Of a stretch of DNA of 64,000 nt, positions 52,880-62,644 are shown one piece after another. The notes under the pieces are model-generated. The model did no database searches. It had not been told where the DNA came from and saw nothing but the letters and a program-made list of their open reading frames with translations. How positions within the stretch are numbered: position 1 is the first letter of the stretch; every line of letters starts with the position of its first letter. This DNA comes from an uncultured bacterium (GTDB lineage Bacteria > Bacillota > Clostridia > Lachnospirales > Lachnospiraceae): NCBI GenBank assembly GCA_905215405.1, contig CAJMQE010000003.1, forward strand, positions 1-64,000. Reading direction: 5' to 3'. The position numbers and the translations under genes are program-made.

Positions 52880-52910
52880 TTGACTCTGACATTGGGTCAG
52901 CCTTTATAAT
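52880..52910 (+). promoter_or_regulatory. MerR-type promoter of the pectin esterase gene
   Basis: TTGACT (52880-52885) and TATAAT (52905-52910) are separated by 19 bases instead of 17. Within the spacer is a dyad: GACTC-N7-GGGTC (52882-52898), with an inner CTGAC-ATTGG-GTCAG. A further GGTCAG and CTGACC flank the -10. Long spacer plus a centred dyad is the signature of MerR-activated promoters, and a merR gene ends 120 bases upstream. Confidence 0.8.
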
Positions 52911-52987
52911 TGGACTGACCGTGAGAGCGGCTATGGAATCCGAATAAGTAGTGGCTCTGGCGGTTAAAAATGACGGAGGTTGGAAAA

Positions 52988-55900
52988 ATGGGAAAAAGGA
53001 GAAGATGGAGAAAGTGTGCCCGAAGTATGGTGAGTGGCATACTTTCTGTGATTCTGGCAGTAGTTTTTTGTATTGGAGATATTTCCTTTACAAAAAGCCA
53101 GGGAGTGTTAGCTGCCGAAGGCGGAAAAATTGATGTGTGGGATTTTGGCGCAGTAGAGGAAACTGATTCTCAGCTCTATGCAAATCACATTACGCAGGAA
53201 GACTGGAACACATGTGAAAATGTGTCAGATAAGGGGACATTTACGGCTGGTACAACGACATTTGGAGATCTGACAATTACGCATAATGCAAATGACAGAT
53301 TGTATTCAGCATCAACAAAAAATTATGGAACAAGTGGTCTTGCAAGTACAGCATATGAGGACGGATATGTAGCCGCCGGTATGTACTACTGTAATGGTAC
53401 AGGAGGTCCGACAAGGCGCTACTTAAGCATTGAACATGTTGAGGCAGGAGATAAAATCAATGTGTATATGGCAGCAAGCAACAGTGCTTCCGATAATGTA
53501 TGCTTTTTGTATATAGGGGATGATGGCACCCAGGAAGATCAGCAGGTCTTTTCAAATCAGCCATCAAAAATCACTTTTGTGGCAAAGTATAGTGGTACTT
53601 ATAAAATCTATACAACTACGGATGGTTCAGCAAAACCTTGTTTTAACAGGGTCGAACGGGTTCCGGGTGTGCAGGTAAAAGGAACAGTTTCCAAAAACAA
53701 ATGTGATATTTCGGATTATCATGTATTGTTCACGAACAACACAACAGGGGTGACAACAGAGGCGGTTCTGGATGGAGAGCAGTACACGGTTGTTCTTGCA
53801 GCAGGATTTACCTATACGGCATCACTGAGTATGGCGACAGGATTTGGATTTACGAATGCAACCAAGCAGGTAACAGTGGGAGAAACTGATTTTGTGGGTG
53901 GAAAGCAGGATGTTCAACTGGATGTGGAACCGAAATCAGTATATCATTTTACCGGAAAAATAACCGGAATCGATGCTGGTTATGATAGAAGCGGACTTTC
54001 TATTACAATGAAAGCACCAGAAGATTCGCTCGCAGATGATGTGACAATGGATATCAACGATGATCTGTCATTTGACGCGGTTCTGGAACCAGATGTTACT
54101 TATACAGTGGAATTAGCAGGTATTAATGATTATAGAGTTGTTACAGGTGGAACTATAAATGATAATCAGAACCATGTGGAAGATATTCAGGTGGGGAGAA
54201 AACCTGTATATGAGGTAAGTGGTGCTTTCACAGGATTGGATGATCAGACAGCGGTTACTTCATTGAAATTTGTAAATACGCCGGATCAATATGAATATGA
54301 GGCACAAATTTCCGGAAATGGATATCATGCACAGTTACGAGATGGTTCCTATGTGGCAGTGGCAGTTGTTAATGGCTACAACACCAAGACCCATGTAGTT
54401 GTAAATGGTGGAAGTGTTACGAAAGATCTTCTGTTCGTATCAGAAGATACAACGATAAAAACAATTCCGAGAGTAGCTGATATTTATGTAGGTTATCCGG
54501 AAAAGGAGAACAATTATGAGACTGTTGGAGAAGCAGTTGCTGCATGTCAGGCAATGAATCCGCAGAGCGAAGATGAGAGGGTGACTGTACATATTAAGCC
54601 AGGTACATATCGGGAACAGATCATCATTAACACACCGTATCTGTCTTTTGTCAATGATGAACAGGGCGAGGTGCTTCTGACCTGGTATTATGGTATTGGA
54701 TATGAATATTATAGCGCAGATCAGACCGGATATTATAATACGGAAAATGCCTATGATAAATACGACAAACAGACGGCTGCAAAATGGGGCTGCTCTACAT
54801 ATCTACAAAATGGTGCAATGGGATTTAGAGCTAGTGGAATTACATTTGAAGCTTCATTTAACAGATATCTGACAGATGAAGAACTGGAAGATGGAGTAAC
54901 TCCAAGTGAAAATGGAACCATTAGTTTTGAAAGAAAATATGGCGCTGATGTGACCAGCAGGACAGCAACAGAACGTTCAGCAGCCATGGCAGTTGAAGCT
55001 GATCAGGTATCGTTTCAGAACTGCACGTTCCTAGGAGGTCAAGATACCTTATACACAGGTGCAGGCAATAACAGCAGTTATTACAAGAATTGTAAGATTG
55101 AAGGAAATACAGACTTTATTTTTGGAGACGGTAATGTAGTTTTTGATGGATGTAATCTTAGCTGGAAAGGATACAGCGATAAAGCATATGCAGGAGTTCT
55201 GACTGCGGCAAAGGATACTGCACAATATGGATATCTATTCAGAAACTGTACAGTTACTGGAAATCAGGATCTTAATGTGGGCGGTGGTAGTTTCGGTCGT
55301 CCATGGGGAGCTGGTGCAAAAGTAATCTTTATGAATACAAAGCTGGCAGCAGCTGATCTTATAGCAGATGCCGGATGGGATTCCATGAGTGGAAAAAATC
55401 CGGAAAATGCTAATTTTGGTGAGTATCATACCACTGTTACAGATGGATCACAAGAAGACATTTCTGGCAGAGTGACAGGTGTGATGACCGATGAGCAGGC
55501 GCAAAATATTAATGTAAGGAATTATTTTGGTGTATGGACACCTGCTTGCTATGAAGAGGAGACAGAACTGAATGGTTTCGTAACAGCACCGAGTGTAACA
55601 GATAACGGTGATATCAATACACCGTTCCCAGGGCATACATTAAAGGTACATTATTCCCTTGGTGAGGACAATGACAAGAGCGATGCGTCTGTAATCAGGT
55701 GGTACAGAGTGAATGATGATCAGACGGAAACACTTGTGAAAAGTGCAACTGCAAATTCTGATACCACATATCAGATCAGTAGTGAAGATACGGGATGTCA
55801 TATCAAAGTCGTTGTAGTTCCGGAACTGCTTTCAGGTAAAACAGGAGAGGCTGGAAGCTACATGGTAGAAGAAAAAGTAAGAGATGGATACGAGGACCCG

Positions 55901-58834
55901 GGAACAGGGTCAGATATTAACATTGGAGATGGAATAAACATTTTCCTTGCAGGAGATTCTACAGTAAAAGATTACTCTGCACAGGGAATGTATATGTCAG
56001 GAAAAGCACAGGCCCTTGGATCATGGGGCGAGTTCCTGCAGCAGTATTTTGATTCAGATGCTGTCACGGTCCAGAATTTTGCAAATGGCGGAAGAAGTTC
56101 CAGAAACTTTTTAAATGAAGGATCCCTGGATAAGATTTCGGAGAACATTGGCGAAGGAGATTATCTGATGATTCAGTTCGGTCATAATGACTGTGCAAAT
56201 CAGGCGGGATATCTCGTCGATCGATATGTACCGCTGGGGGAACCGGATGAAAACGGAATTTATCCGGTAACGGCAGGGACAAAGGTCACAACACCAGCAT
56301 CCTATCAGGATAAATATGGGGATTCCTATTATTCTTATGACTGTGGTGGTACCTATAAATGGTATCTTCTTCAGTACATCAATGCAGCAAGAGAAAAAGG
56401 TGCAACACCTATCCTAGTAACACCTGTATCAAGATTGTACTATGATGCAAATGGAAAGATTCGTTCTCATCATGATTCAACTGATACGACCACTGGAACA
56501 CAGATAACTGAAAATGATGCATATGTGACAGCGGTAAGACAGCTGGCAGAGGAAGAAAATGTAATGCTTGTAGATGCATTTTCTATGACAAAAGATATGT
56601 ATGAAACTGCATATGAAAACGACGCAGAAGCTGCAAATGGGACATCAAAGCTTGGAAATGATACGATGGGAATTGGAGATAAGACCCACAGTAATAAACT
56701 GGGTGGATTCCTGACGGCAGGTCTACTATCTGAATACTTACAAAAACAGGATCTTACGATTTCTGGATATGTTAAGATGCCATCCCAGGTAGCAGGAGAG
56801 AATCCGGATGGACAGCAGGTATTTACAGTAAATGGGAAGAACAAATTAACAGCATATAGTGCAGATGGGGACGGAAAATTCCAGACTATCTCAGATTACT
56901 GGACCCAGTATGGACAACAGCTGATTGACACGATTGGTACCTATAAAAAGAGCGAACCGGCGTTCTGGATCGTAGGTGATTCTACTGTGAGTGAATTTAA
57001 CGATCAGTATTATTATCCACGGTACGGATGGGGAACACAGATCTCAAATTATCTGAAAGACGGATGTGAGGTTCACAATCTGGCTTTATCTGGAAGAAGT
57101 TCAAAGAGCTATACAGCTGACCCACAGTATCAGACGCTGATGGATGGTATGCAGGATCAGGATGTACTTCTTGTCGGGTTTGGTCATAATGATGAAAAGG
57201 CGGAAGCTGAGCGGTATACAAATCCGAATGGAAGTTATACAGACAGCGGATCATTTGCCAACTCACTCTATGTAAATTATATAGAGCCAGCGCAGAAAAA
57301 GGGAGTAAAGGTCGTTTTATGTACACCAATTGTAAGGAGAACGGCAACTGGAGAGTGGAGTAATTCCAATCTGCATATAACATCCGACAATGGTACATTT
57401 GCAGGAGGAGACTATGCTCAGGCAATCAGAGATCTTGGCAGTCAGCTGAATATTCCGGTTGTGGATATGACTACATTGACAAAGAATTTATACGATCAGA
57501 TGGGACCGGATGAAACAATTAATCTGCATGCATGGACATCATCTAAATCATCTAGTGTTGATAATACACATACAAACATTTGGGGCGGCAGATACAATGC
57601 GTTCCTGATCACCAGTACTTTAAAAGCAATGAATGTTGCAGGAATTTCTGAGTATATTGTAAACGCAAGTGCGCCAGAAAAAGCGGATACTTTGGTTCCT
57701 AATCCTGATTATAAGGAGAGCAGTTATTCAAATAACCTCAAACAGAGTGAATTATGGAAGGATTCAGGAATCTGGAAAGGTACAGTCTTTGGAAATGTTG
57801 GCGGAGATCCGACAACGGATAACGATACATTGGAAAGTGATGCCAAAGGTAATGTTCATATTTCTGTAAGCAACAATAAAGGAAAAATCGCTTCTACAGC
57901 AGATGGAATTGCCATGTATTATTATAAAATACCGGCTAGTGCAACATTTACATTGAAAGCAAATGCAAAGATCGCCCATCTGGAAGCAAATGATCAGGTA
58001 TCATTTGGTCTGATGGCCAGAGATGATATGTATATTGATCAGAACAGTACGGATCTGCTTGGAGATTATGTGGCAGCAGGACCGCTCAAACTGACAAAGA
58101 CAGGAAATGTATGGAATTGTTTTGCACGTAAAAACGGAACACTGACACAGGGAGGCACCTGTAGCAATCCATTGACGGAACAGTCAGTGGTTCCACTTGA
58201 AATCAGCAGTACATCAGATGGATTTACCTGCAGGTTCAACAATGAAGAAGCGGTATCTGGTGGATTTGACTTTAAGCTGACCAAGGTGGACAGCGATTAT
58301 ATTTATGTCGGAATGTTTGTCGCAAGAAATGCGGATATTACATTTTCAGATATTAGTTTGGTAGTCAACGGGGTGGAAGTTACAGGACAGAAAGAACAGC
58401 CAACAGACCCAAGTCAGCCGACAGACCCAAGTAAGCCGACAGACCCAAGTCAGCCAACAGACCCAAGTCAGCCGACAGACCCAAGTCAGCCAACAGACCC
58501 AAGCCAGCCGACAGACCCAAGTCAGCCGACAATTCCAAGTCAGCCAACAGTGCCAGGAAAGACGGAAGATTCAACGCAGTCGTCTGCGGGGGCAGAAACT
58601 TCAGCAACACAGGCAAGAACAGCAGCACAGGATTCTACAGAAACAGCAGAGCAGCAGGAAGGACAGACAGATCAGCAGTTGCAGGAAGAAAAAGAAAGTT
58701 CAATGAATGCACAGGAACAGAAATCTGCACAGACAGGTGACAGAACGAATTTATATCTTTATATAGTATTTTGTGCAGCATCTATTGTTCTGATAATGGA
58801 ACTGGAGAAAAAACATCGGAAAGAATTGAGATAA
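52988..58834 (+). CDS. Giant cell-surface pectin methylesterase with two SGNH (CE12-like) esterase domains
   Basis: A 1948-residue secreted enzyme. Order: signal peptide (about 1-45, ending near VLAA); a beta-rich carbohydrate-binding-like region (about 50-190); repeated Ig-like strands (about 195-470); pectinesterase (about 490-860) with Q685-D686, D709 and R771 as family active-site residues; an Ig-like spacer; SGNH domain 1 (S991 in GDS, G1065-H-N-D, D1231..H1234); SGNH domain 2 (S1332, G1399-H-N-D, D1525..H1528); a carbohydrate-binding-like region; a PTDPSQ linker; and a wall-sorting tail (S1913-A-Q-T-G, hydrophobic segment, KKHRKE). It would remove methyl and acetyl groups from pectin and rhamnogalacturonan at the surface. 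GGAGG precedes ATG 52988. Confidence 0.92.
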   Translation: MGKRRRWRKCARSMVSGILSVILAVVFCIGDISFTKSQGVLAAEGGKIDVWDFGAVEETDSQLYANHITQEDWNTCENVSDKGTFTAGTTTFGDLTITHNANDRLYSASTKNYGTSGLASTAYEDGYVAAGMYYCNGTGGPTRRYLSIEHVEAGDKINVYMAASNSASDNVCFLYIGDDGTQEDQQVFSNQPSKITFVAKYSGTYKIYTTTDGSAKPCFNRVERVPGVQVKGTVSKNKCDISDYHVLFTNNTTGVTTEAVLDGEQYTVVLAAGFTYTASLSMATGFGFTNATKQVTVGETDFVGGKQDVQLDVEPKSVYHFTGKITGIDAGYDRSGLSITMKAPEDSLADDVTMDINDDLSFDAVLEPDVTYTVELAGINDYRVVTGGTINDNQNHVEDIQVGRKPVYEVSGAFTGLDDQTAVTSLKFVNTPDQYEYEAQISGNGYHAQLRDGSYVAVAVVNGYNTKTHVVVNGGSVTKDLLFVSEDTTIKTIPRVADIYVGYPEKENNYETVGEAVAACQAMNPQSEDERVTVHIKPGTYREQIIINTPYLSFVNDEQGEVLLTWYYGIGYEYYSADQTGYYNTENAYDKYDKQTAAKWGCSTYLQNGAMGFRASGITFEASFNRYLTDEELEDGVTPSENGTISFERKYGADVTSRTATERSAAMAVEADQVSFQNCTFLGGQDTLYTGAGNNSSYYKNCKIEGNTDFIFGDGNVVFDGCNLSWKGYSDKAYAGVLTAAKDTAQYGYLFRNCTVTGNQDLNVGGGSFGRPWGAGAKVIFMNTKLAAADLIADAGWDSMSGKNPENANFGEYHTTVTDGSQEDISGRVTGVMTDEQAQNINVRNYFGVWTPACYEEETELNGFVTAPSVTDNGDINTPFPGHTLKVHYSLGEDNDKSDASVIRWYRVNDDQTETLVKSATANSDTTYQISSEDTGCHIKVVVVPELLSGKTGEAGSYMVEEKVRDGYEDPGTGSDINIGDGINIFLAGDSTVKDYSAQGMYMSGKAQALGSWGEFLQQYFDSDAVTVQNFANGGRSSRNFLNEGSLDKISENIGEGDYLMIQFGHNDCANQAGYLVDRYVPLGEPDENGIYPVTAGTKVTTPASYQDKYGDSYYSYDCGGTYKWYLLQYINAAREKGATPILVTPVSRLYYDANGKIRSHHDSTDTTTGTQITENDAYVTAVRQLAEEENVMLVDAFSMTKDMYETAYENDAEAANGTSKLGNDTMGIGDKTHSNKLGGFLTAGLLSEYLQKQDLTISGYVKMPSQVAGENPDGQQVFTVNGKNKLTAYSADGDGKFQTISDYWTQYGQQLIDTIGTYKKSEPAFWIVGDSTVSEFNDQYYYPRYGWGTQISNYLKDGCEVHNLALSGRSSKSYTADPQYQTLMDGMQDQDVLLVGFGHNDEKAEAERYTNPNGSYTDSGSFANSLYVNYIEPAQKKGVKVVLCTPIVRRTATGEWSNSNLHITSDNGTFAGGDYAQAIRDLGSQLNIPVVDMTTLTKNLYDQMGPDETINLHAWTSSKSSSVDNTHTNIWGGRYNAFLITSTLKAMNVAGISEYIVNASAPEKADTLVPNPDYKESSYSNNLKQSELWKDSGIWKGTVFGNVGGDPTTDNDTLESDAKGNVHISVSNNKGKIASTADGIAMYYYKIPASATFTLKANAKIAHLEANDQVSFGLMARDDMYIDQNSTDLLGDYVAAGPLKLTKTGNVWNCFARKNGTLTQGGTCSNPLTEQSVVPLEISSTSDGFTCRFNNEEAVSGGFDFKLTKVDSDYIYVGMFVARNADITFSDISLVVNGVEVTGQKEQPTDPSQPTDPSKPTDPSQPTDPSQPTDPSQPTDPSQPTDPSQPTIPSQPTVPGKTEDSTQSSAGAETSATQARTAAQDSTETAEQQEGQTDQQLQEEKESSMNAQEQKSAQTGDRTNLYLYIVFCAASIVLIMELEKKHRKELR
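58397..58555 (+). repeat. 18-bp coding repeat (PTDPSQ linker)
   Basis: About nine units of 18 bases encode QPTDPS-type hexapeptides (cag ccg aca gac cca agt). The repeats alternate third bases and end in decayed units (IPSQ, VPGK). This flexible linker would hold the catalytic modules away from the cell wall, and its copy number may vary between strains. Confidence 0.95.
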
Positions 58835-58939
58835 CTGCTTTAATTTCGTGGATAGTTGACCGATATATACATTGTTAAATAGTCAAGGATGAAAATAATA
58901 TAGATTCACGGAAGAAAATGGAAAGGAGTACCATAAACG

Positions 58940-59644
58940 ATGAGAATAGTTGGAAATTATGGCGTATCACTGTTGGACTATCTGAACAGCGATTCGACAT
59001 CTACAGTAGATTTTAGTGCCCTGCAGGGCTCTGGATTATCTGCTGCAGCCAGAAAAACACTCGCAGAGAATGGTATCAGTTATGGAAATGTTTCTTCTAC
59101 TGAGAATTCCTCTGCAAATGATGAACTGTATACCAATATTGCTTCATCAGCAGAAAGCCTCAGAGAACAGTCGGTTCTACTGACCGATACAGAGGATGAC
59201 TCACTGTTTACAAAAGCAGCATCATCTGGAGATACGAAAGATGTAGTGTCTGCAATTACTAGTTTCTTTGATCAGTACAACTCCATGGTAACAAACATGA
59301 AGACAATGGGCGGAACAGTCAATACCGCTTATACAAAGGAATTAAAAAATGTACTATCTAAGAACAGTGAAGCACTTGAGAAAATTGGAATTACGGCGCA
59401 GGACGATGGAACTGTAAAGGTAGATAGTGATAAGCTTGCAAGTGCATCGCTGGACGATTTAAAGGCGCTGTTTTCTGGAAGTGATGGAATTACAGATACA
59501 CTGTCAGTAAAAAGTATTTACATTGAGGCAAATGCAATATCTGCCAAGGCACAGAGCACTTACAGTTCTTCTGATTCTTATACAAAAGCAGGAAGTCTGT
59601 CACTTAGCAGTTCTTCACTTAGTAGCTTTCTGACGAGTATCTGA
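58940..59644 (+). CDS. FliD C-terminal-like protein
   Basis: A 234-residue Ser/Ala/Asp-rich protein without signal peptide or membrane segment. The central part (about 100-185) resembles the C-terminal region of the flagellar cap protein FliD: a FFDQYNSMVTNM helix followed by LEKIGITAQDDGTVKVDSDKL, a layout typical of FliD around its conserved GI..DGTL.VD motif. No flagellar gene is in the window, and the protein is much shorter than FliD. It follows the pectin esterase by 105 bases and could be co-transcribed. AAAGGAG precedes the ATG. The role is unknown; a surface or export-related one is possible. Confidence 0.6.
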   Translation: MRIVGNYGVSLLDYLNSDSTSTVDFSALQGSGLSAAARKTLAENGISYGNVSSTENSSANDELYTNIASSAESLREQSVLLTDTEDDSLFTKAASSGDTKDVVSAITSFFDQYNSMVTNMKTMGGTVNTAYTKELKNVLSKNSEALEKIGITAQDDGTVKVDSDKLASASLDDLKALFSGSDGITDTLSVKSIYIEANAISAKAQSTYSSSDSYTKAGSLSLSSSSLSSFLTSI

Positions 59645-59760
59645 TTTAAGACAGAGTATTTGGGAGTTGTTTGACATGACAGATGCTGTCTACATATGTG
59701 ATGGAGAACGAACCTGAAAAGAAGTATTTTAGAACTTTAAGAAGAATAGTTACAAACAAT

Positions 59761-59826
59761 AAGACGGGTATTTGTCCGATGTCATGATTAGCCACATGAC
59801 ATCGGGCAGATCCCGTCTTTTTTAGA
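59761..59826. terminator. Bidirectional terminator
   Basis: AAGACGGG pairs with CCCGTCTT, and GTCCGATGTCATG with CATGACATCGGGC; six T follow. It serves the FliD-like gene on the left and the LysR gene on the right. Confidence 0.92.
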
Positions 59827-59843
59827 TCCTTGTTATGTAATTA

Positions 59844-60746
59844 TTATGCACGTTCGGCTTCAATATGGGCCAGAAATGCTTTCGTAGCAAAAGATAATGT
59901 GGTCTGTGCACTATAGGCAAAGCATACTTCACGTGGCTTGATCGTCTCTGGCAGTTCAAGTACCTGAAGTTGTCCAGATTCGAGTTCTTCCTGGATAAAT
60001 TGTCGAATAATACATCCGGCACCGAGTCCGGTCTTGGCAAAGTCAATCAATAATTCCATACTATTGACTTCCATACAGTTTGTTGTATCAATATTCCAAT
60101 GCATCAGATATTCTTCTGTATATTTACGGGTCAGATTTTTCTTGTCCAGAAGAATCAGATTGGCATGAGAAAGAAGTTCGGATTCGGTTATATTTTCCCG
60201 CTCCATCAGACTCTGAATATACTGAGGTGTCGCTGCGAACAGGTCGTCTAATTGTCCGATTGGAATACAATGCAGTTTCTTATTGTTGTCAGGCTGTGCA
60301 ATCAGACCGATATCGATCTCTTTGTTTTCGAGAAGTGACACGGTATGAATTGTTGACTGGCAGACGATCGTGACCTGGATATGTGGATGCGTCTGTACAA
60401 AGCTTTTCAGATATGGGAGCAGGATATGTTTGCACAGAGTGGAACTGACACCGATGCGAATATGTCCCATACCAAGATCGTGCATATGTTGTAGGGTTTC
60501 TTCACCTGCGTGAATCGTATCAAAAGCGTTGTGCAGATATTCATACAGGATGCCACCTTCATTTGTCAGGGTGATCCCGCGTGCACCGCGGTTGAGCAGC
60601 TGGGTCCCGATTGCGTCTTCAAGCTTATGAATGGCTTTGCTGACTGCGGGCTGACTGATAAACAGTGTTCTTGCAGCACCTGATATGCTTTCAGCTTCTG
60701 CTACAGCTACAAATATATGATAAAGTGAAAGAGTATTGCTATCCAT
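59844..60746 (-). CDS. LysR-family transcriptional regulator
   Basis: A 300-residue regulator with the N-terminal winged helix (FVAVAEAESISGAARTLFISQPAVSKAI, about 1-60), a linker helix and the two-lobed effector domain (about 90-290) with the usual IRIGVSST strand. AAAGGATGAG precedes the ATG. Only six bases separate it from the upstream FecE-type ATPase stop, so it is the last gene of the uptake operon. LysR proteins usually regulate neighbours; iron, heme or sulfur source control is inferred from context. The effector is not known. Confidence 0.93.
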   Translation of the reverse strand: MDSNTLSLYHIFVAVAEAESISGAARTLFISQPAVSKAIHKLEDAIGTQLLNRGARGITLTNEGGILYEYLHNAFDTIHAGEETLQHMHDLGMGHIRIGVSSTLCKHILLPYLKSFVQTHPHIQVTIVCQSTIHTVSLLENKEIDIGLIAQPDNNKKLHCIPIGQLDDLFAATPQYIQSLMERENITESELLSHANLILLDKKNLTRKYTEEYLMHWNIDTTNCMEVNSMELLIDFAKTGLGAGCIIRQFIQEELESGQLQVLELPETIKPREVCFAYSAQTTLSFATKAFLAHIEAERA

Positions 60747-60752
60747 TTCTTC

Positions 60753-61523
60753 TCATCCTTTCAGTGGTGTGAATAGATAATGCCTTGTGTTATCAACAGT
60801 TACAGTGGTACAGCGAATACGAAAGACTTCTTCAAGAAGACCAGTGTGAAGCACATTTTCAGGTGTGCCGGTAAAAAGAATACGGCCTTCGTGCATCAGT
60901 GCGATCCGATCACTGTACTGAAATGCAAGTCCAATGTCATGTAGAACCATTATAACAGTTTTTTGTCTGCTTTTTAAGTGCTGGATCATATCCAGAATTT
61001 CAAACTGATAATTGATATCCAGATAGGTCGTCGGCTCATCCAGATACATGATACCGGTGTCCTGAGCCATGAGCATCGCGATGTAGGCGCGCTGACGTTC
61101 CCCTCCGGAAATATCGGTCAGAACGGTTTGTGCCATTTCTGTGGAAATGCCAGCATGTGCAAGAGCATCCTGAATCATGGTCTGATCATTGTCGCTCAGT
61201 CTTCCAGCCAGTCCAAGATGTGGGTATCGGCCATGTTCAACAAGCTGCATGACAGAAATAGGGGGGATAGGACGGTCCTGAGGCAGAAAGGAAATTGTTT
61301 TTGCAAGTTCATTTCGCTTATAATTACTTAAAGCCTTATTCTGAATTAAAATGTTGCTGTGATCCATGCCATATATACCTGACATAAGTTTTAAAAGTGT
61401 ACTTTTTCCGCAACCATTTGGTCCGATGATCGTAAATACCTCATTATCATGAATAGTAAGGTTGATATCGTGTAACACCTGGTGAACACCATAGGCATAG
61501 GATAGATGGTCAATCTGAATCAT
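60753..61523 (-). CDS. FecE-type ABC transporter ATP-binding protein
   Basis: A 256-residue ATPase of the iron-siderophore/heme/cobalamin importer class. Walker A is GPNGCGKST, the signature ISGGERQR, Walker B IMYLDEPTTYLD and the switch histidine VLHDIGLA. Its ATG overlaps the permease stop codon by four bases (ATGA), so translation is coupled. The binding protein and permease genes lie directly upstream. The substrate cannot be told from sequence, since the class imports siderophores, heme and vitamin B12. Confidence 0.95.
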   Translation of the reverse strand: MIQIDHLSYAYGVHQVLHDINLTIHDNEVFTIIGPNGCGKSTLLKLMSGIYGMDHSNILIQNKALSNYKRNELAKTISFLPQDRPIPPISVMQLVEHGRYPHLGLAGRLSDNDQTMIQDALAHAGISTEMAQTVLTDISGGERQRAYIAMLMAQDTGIMYLDEPTTYLDINYQFEILDMIQHLKSRQKTVIMVLHDIGLAFQYSDRIALMHEGRILFTGTPENVLHTGLLEEVFRIRCTTVTVDNTRHYLFTPLKG

Positions 61524-62569
61524 ATCTGAAGGCCTCCTTTCTTTTGCAGTAATAAGAATAAAAAGAACGGACCGCCGATCAGTGACATGATAATGCCGAC
61601 AGGCAGTTCATATGGTGCAAAGAGCAGTCTGCTGATGAGATCGCACAGCAAAACAAAGGATGCACCACAAAGGATACTGACGGGGATCAGCATGATATGC
61701 CGGTTGCCGACCAGCCTGCGTGCAATATGCGGAACAATGAGACCTACAAAACCGAGCAGACCGGAGAAGCTGACTGCACTTCCGGCTAGGATACTTGCAA
61801 TCATGATCAGAACAAACCGAAGAAATCCGATATTGATGCCCAGACTTTTTGCACTGACGTCACCAAGTGACAGAATATCGATCTTTTGTGCAAGCATGAG
61901 CGCAAGGCAAATTCCAATAGCAATCAGAATCCAGGTGAAGGAAATGTTCTTAAAACCGATGCCGGAAAAGCCGCCAATCAGAAAGCTGGACGAATTGTAC
62001 AGACTATCGGGATAAATTGTCTTGATGGTGTTCATTCCAGCAGTCAGAATACTACTGATTGCGATACCTGCCAGTGTAATGGTGACCTTGCCTGCACCGG
62101 TCCTTGCTGCAATCAGATAGATGAGCAGGCTGGTCATGAGTGCGCCAGCAATAGCAGCAAATGGCATTATAGAGAGTGCCTGTGGAAATATTCCAATGAT
62201 CAGAAGCGCAGCAAATCCACTACCAGCATTGACTCCTATGATATTGGGTGCAGCAAGAGGATTTCCTAGGACAGCCTGTATGATGACACCACTGACAGCA
62301 AGGGCCATGCCGGACAGTAATGCGGCTAGTGCTCTTGGAAGGCGGACATAAAATATGATGCGGTATGCATAGGATGAATGATTTCCGGATCGTAGTGCGT
62401 CAAGAAAGCCGGAAAGCGATACATTGGTGGCACCAAATAAAATATTACATAGAAAAGAGAAAAGTAGTAGAATTGAAAACAGGCAGAGAAGAATTAGATT
62501 TCTTCTCTGCTGTTTTTTCTTCCACTCATCGATTTGATTTGTTTGCATTCTGACAGATTTTTTTTTCAT
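61520..62569 (-). CDS. FecCD-type ABC transporter permease
   Basis: A 349-residue permease with about ten membrane segments and the BtuC/FecCD family marks: RLPRALAALLSGMALAVSGV near the start, NPLAAPNIIGVNAGSGFAAL, and the GLIVPHIARR loop that contacts the ATPase. The N-terminus carries a charged stretch before the first segment. It works as a dimer with the downstream ATPase. It is 75 bases after the lipoprotein gene and overlaps the ATPase start. Confidence 0.95.
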   Translation of the reverse strand: MKKKSVRMQTNQIDEWKKKQQRRNLILLCLFSILLLFSFLCNILFGATNVSLSGFLDALRSGNHSSYAYRIIFYVRLPRALAALLSGMALAVSGVIIQAVLGNPLAAPNIIGVNAGSGFAALLIIGIFPQALSIMPFAAIAGALMTSLLIYLIAARTGAGKVTITLAGIAISSILTAGMNTIKTIYPDSLYNSSSFLIGGFSGIGFKNISFTWILIAIGICLALMLAQKIDILSLGDVSAKSLGINIGFLRFVLIMIASILAGSAVSFSGLLGFVGLIVPHIARRLVGNRHIMLIPVSILCGASFVLLCDLISRLLFAPYELPVGIIMSLIGGPFFLFLLLQKKGGLQI

Positions 62570-62644
62570 TAGCTTTTCACCTGTTTCATAATTTTACCGA
62601 TTGTATTCCTACAGTATTAGTCGCTGTAAGGCAGTTTCTGATTG

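Noticed and set aside
58380..58628. Minus-strand frame opposite the PTDPSQ repeat
   Set aside because: It is a Leu/Ala/Asp repeat created by the 18-bp coding repeat on the other strand.
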